From: Pelagimonas sp.
GTDB lineage: Bacteria; Pseudomonadota; Alphaproteobacteria; Rhodobacterales; Rhodobacteraceae
NCBI GenBank assembly: GCA_025210455.1
Contig: JAOARQ010000059.1
Span: 22,400-86,399, forward strand
Reading direction: 5' to 3'
DNA length: 64,000 nucleotides
The notes below the pieces were generated by a model. The model worked only from the letters and a program-made list of their open reading frames with translations, was not told the DNA's origin and searched no databases. Shown here in pieces: positions 61,722 through 64,000 of the stretch; within the stretch, counting starts at the first letter, position 1; every line of letters begins with the position of its first letter. Made by a program: the position numbers and the translations under genes.

Positions 61722-62645
61722 TCAGGCGACGGCCGGGATTTCGTGCGCTTCAACGCCTGCACCCGGAAGTTGATCTGCCTGCGCCGCGTCACACTGAACA
61801 AAGCGGAAAGACCCCGGCGTAGCGAAGAGTTCATGCAGCAAAGCGTTGGTCATGGCATGGCCCGCTTTGTGACCTTCGTAATGGCCGACAATCGGCGCAC
61901 CAGCCAGAGCCAGATCGCCAAGCGCGTCCAGCATTTTATGGCGCACGGCTTCGTCATCGTGGCGAAGGCCGCCGGGTGACAGCACCTTGTCGCCATCGAC
62001 GACAACCGCATTTTCGTAAGTCCCGCCAAGGGCTTTGCCAGCGGCGCGCATTGCATCCACGTCCGAAGCACGGCAGAATGTGCGGCTGGAACTGAGTTCA
62101 CGCACAAAGGCGCCATTGGCCAGTTGCAGTGTCTTTTTCTGCGCGCCAATCGCGGCGTCGGAAAAGATGATTTCGAAATCCATGCGCAACCCGCGGTCAT
62201 TCGGGCTGAGCCGCGCCCAACCAGAGTCTGAGCGCACTTCGACAGTTTTCAGGATTTCAATCGCCTTTACCGGTTCGGCAAGTTTGCGCACACCGGCGTC
62301 GAGAATACCGCGCACAAAGGGCACGCTGGAGCCATCCAGAATGGGCGCTTCGGGGCCGTCGATTTCGATCAAAGCATTGTGAACACCACAACCCGCCAAA
62401 GCTGCCATAATATGTTCAACGGTTGAGACGGCGATGCCGCTGTCATTCACGATCAGGGTGCAAAGAGGCGATGTTTCGACCCGGTGCCAAAGGGCTGGAA
62501 TATACTGGTCTGCATCGTCAACATCTGTTCGTCGGAACCAAACGCCAAAGTTCGCTTCCGCCGGGCGGAGGATCATGCGCGCAGGTTTGCCGGAGTGTAG
62601 CCCGACACCTTCAAAAATGATTTCCGAACAAAGAGTTGATTGCAC
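61722..62645 (-). CDS. lpxC: UDP-3-O-acyl-N-acetylglucosamine deacetylase (LpxC)
   Basis: A 307-residue protein with zinc-site residues in STVEHIMAAL (His78) and LRHDDEAVRHKMLDALGD, and the C-terminal GHYEGHKAGHAMTN with the catalytic His. It commits UDP-GlcNAc to lipid A synthesis. The start is a GTG at 62645 with GGGA seven bases ahead; no ATG fits the conserved N-terminus QSTLCSEIIFEGVGLHSG. It follows ftsZ after a terminator and 320 bases of intergenic DNA. Confidence 0.93.
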   Translation of the reverse strand: MQSTLCSEIIFEGVGLHSGKPARMILRPAEANFGVWFRRTDVDDADQYIPALWHRVETSPLCTLIVNDSGIAVSTVEHIMAALAGCGVHNALIEIDGPEAPILDGSSVPFVRGILDAGVRKLAEPVKAIEILKTVEVRSDSGWARLSPNDRGLRMDFEIIFSDAAIGAQKKTLQLANGAFVRELSSSRTFCRASDVDAMRAAGKALGGTYENAVVVDGDKVLSPGGLRHDDEAVRHKMLDALGDLALAGAPIVGHYEGHKAGHAMTNALLHELFATPGSFRFVQCDAAQADQLPGAGVEAHEIPAVA

Positions 62646-62968
62646 GAGCTATCCCAATGATACCGCCATTCCCCCACGAATACGGCTTTGGGATAGGTAA
62701 TACGGGATGACTCTTCTTTTGCTCAAATCAAAGATTGTAACTGTGTGAAACATGGGCAGGCTGCGGGTGGCGGAAGGTTGCCAATCTATTAACCTAAACA
62801 CGCAACATATTGAAAATAAACTACTTTTATCGCTCACACATAAGCAGAACAAACTGATTTAAAATGTTCGTTTTGCAAAAATCATCCCACTCAGGCGGCA
62901 AACCGTGACAATTGAAACAAAAAGCGCCCCGAAATCGGAGCGCTTTTCTTTAAGGTGATTCACCCAGA
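62646..62968. other. Intergenic region between ftsZ and lpxC
   Basis: About 320 bases without a gene. The right part holds the ftsZ terminator (62917-62950). The middle is AT-rich (around 62790-62880) and should carry the lpxC promoter; no exact consensus stands out. Confidence 0.5.
62917..62950 (-). terminator. Rho-independent terminator of ftsZ
   Basis: AAAAGCGC pairs with GCGCTTTT, with an inner CCGA/TCGG pairing and A/T tracts on both sides, so it can stop transcription in both directions. It lies 19 bases after the ftsZ stop. Confidence 0.88.
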
Positions 62969-64000
62969 TCAGTTCGCCTGACGCCGCAGGAAGGCCGGGA
63001 TTTCGATCCGGTCATCTTCGGCCTGCGCTTCTGGCTCTTCTACTGGCATGGGGCGCTGCGCCTGCATCTGCGGCTGACGACGACCGGCAGCGGGCTGCTC
63101 GGGCGCGGCCCCTGCCCCGGTCATGCGGCCGATCAGCGAATTCACGCTAAAGCGCGGCTTTTCGGCCTCAACCGGCTGAGGTTGCGCCTGGTGCTGATGC
63201 GCATGCTGTTCCTGCACCCCTTCGCGGGCATGGGCGGCAGCGGCTTTCAGACGGGCCAGCGTTTCAGGGCTGGGTGTGCCGGGGGCCGCAGCGCGCGGAG
63301 CCACGAAATCCTGCGGATCCGCTTCGATCGAATCCTGCTGCGGCTGGAACTCATTGGTGGCCGGTCGATAGGCCGGTGGCGGCAGATCGTCCTGCACAGG
63401 CTGGGCCATCTGCGGCGCAGGCGCTGGCTGTTCAAACACAGGCTGCTGCGGCGCCACAGGTGCAGGGGCTGCGGCCTCAAAAAGCGATGGCTCTTCGTCT
63501 TCATATTGCATCGGCTGCTGCTGGGCCACTGGCTGCGGTGCCGGAGCGGGCGCAGGGGCCGCGGCGGCAGGGGTCACTGCGGTGACAGACACCTGCGGCG
63601 CAGGCTTGGCCTGCGGCAAAGGCTGCGACAGCGAGCGGCGCGGCAGCGGTGTGTCCGCAACGTTTTCATTGGCGTCGATCCCGGTTGCCACAACAGAGAC
63701 GCGCATGCCACCATCCAGAGCGTCATCCAGTGTCGATCCAACGATGATGTTTGCATCCTGATCGACTTCTTCACGAATGCGGTTGGCCGCTTCGTCCAGT
63801 TCGAACAGGGTCAGATCGTGACCACCGGTGATGTTGATCAGAACGCCATTTGCACCGCGCAGTGAGATCTCGTCCAGAAGTGGGTTGGCGATCGCCTTCT
63901 CCGCCGCTTGGATCGCGCGATCTTCGCCGGATGCTTCGCCCGTGCCCATCATCGCCTTGCCCATTTCGTCCATCACGGCACGCACGTCAGCAAAGTCGAG
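62969..64000 (-). CDS. ftsZ: Cell division protein FtsZ, C-terminal part (5' end outside window)
   Basis: The frame is open to the right edge; the first residues seen are [19 protein letters not shown], the T7-side helix of FtsZ. The C-terminal subdomain follows ([40 protein letters not shown]). Then comes a long linker of about 190 residues rich in Ala, Pro and Gln, and the conserved tail [14 protein letters not shown] that binds FtsA and other partners. Such a long linker is usual in alphaproteobacteria. The GTPase domain lies outside the window. Confidence 0.95.
   Translation of the reverse strand, partial: LDFADVRAVMDEMGKAMMGTGEASGEDRAIQAAEKAIANPLLDEISLRGANGVLINITGGHDLTLFELDEAANRIREEVDQDANIIVGSTLDDALDGGMRVSVVATGIDANENVADTPLPRRSLSQPLPQAKPAPQVSVTAVTPAAAAPAPAPAPQPVAQQQPMQYEDEEPSLFEAAAPAPVAPQQPVFEQPAPAPQMAQPVQDDLPPPAYRPATNEFQPQQDSIEADPQDFVAPRAAAPGTPSPETLARLKAAAAHAREGVQEQHAHQHQAQPQPVEAEKPRFSVNSLIGRMTGAGAAPEQPAAGRRQPQMQAQRPMPVEEPEAQAEDDRIEIPAFLRRQAN

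Noticed and set aside
1..64000. CRISPR array
   Set aside because: No series of regularly spaced identical repeats was seen; the only phased repeats are short operator-like sets.

Overview
The window reads as chromosome of a marine Rhodobacteraceae (Roseobacter-group) alphaproteobacterium. Pointers are the ftsZ-lpxC-bamD-recN order, aerobic cobaltochelatase cobS/cobT, hflK-hflC-DUF2065 with a Do-type protease, TRAP transport, an SOS box of the alphaproteobacterial GTTC-N7-GTTC type in front of mmcB, and a tRNA-His with A73 and no extra 5' G. Coding density is high, with short gaps and many ATGA stop/start overlaps. All functions below are inferred from reading the sequence; no database search was run.

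Layout. 0-11.2 kb: a Tat-type sulfide:quinone oxidoreductase-like flavoprotein (5' end outside the window) with a small membrane protein, a polar amino-acid ABC transporter, two flavin oxidoreductases, a rhodanese, NudC and a periplasmic CpdB-like nucleotidase. 11.3-13.8 kb: a HAD phosphatase followed by an AT-richer accessory patch with an unknown gene, an Imm11-like gene, a decayed copy of the end of the neighbouring thiamine-diphosphate (ThDP) enzyme gene, and two large inverted stem-loops. 13.8-21 kb: the ThDP enzyme, a beta-lactamase-family protein, and a minus-strand operon of an Fe-S photolyase, DUF2256, a half-photolyase and a class I photolyase broken by an amber codon. 21.2-23.1 kb: a three-gene HupE/UreJ metal cluster behind a C6-A-G6 palindrome, then a probable minus-strand small RNA.

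24-29.5 kb is accessory DNA: orphan genes, fused phage fragments, an XRE regulator, an excisionase-like protein and a tyrosine integrase next to tRNA-His. 29.7-31.3 kb holds mmcB with its SOS box, a structured RNA that is probably 6S RNA, and a 263-bp element with 24-bp terminal inverted repeats. 31.4-37.5 kb carries a FadJ-like beta-oxidation protein, a short-chain dehydrogenase and a DctPQM TRAP transporter. 38-47.7 kb holds a YcaQ-type DNA glycosylase, a HEPN-like protein, Do protease, hflKC, glutathione reductase and rpiA. 47.9-49.2 kb is an AT-rich patch of small unknown proteins. 49.3-59 kb: ECF sigma/anti-sigma pair, cobS-nuclease-cobT, aminopeptidase P, DUF427, a GlcD-like oxidase and a ClC channel. 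The right end is recN, bamD, lpxC and the 3' part of ftsZ.

Themes: DNA repair is over-represented (three photolyase-family genes, mmcB, recN, ycaQ-like). The spots most worth attention are non-coding or broken: covarying inverted stem-loops (13.6-13.8 kb), the amber photolyase (17.38 kb), an orphan sRNA unit (23.05-23.16 kb), the nested-palindrome element (30.65-30.91 kb), and four 11-bp-phased repeats (38.04-38.08 kb).
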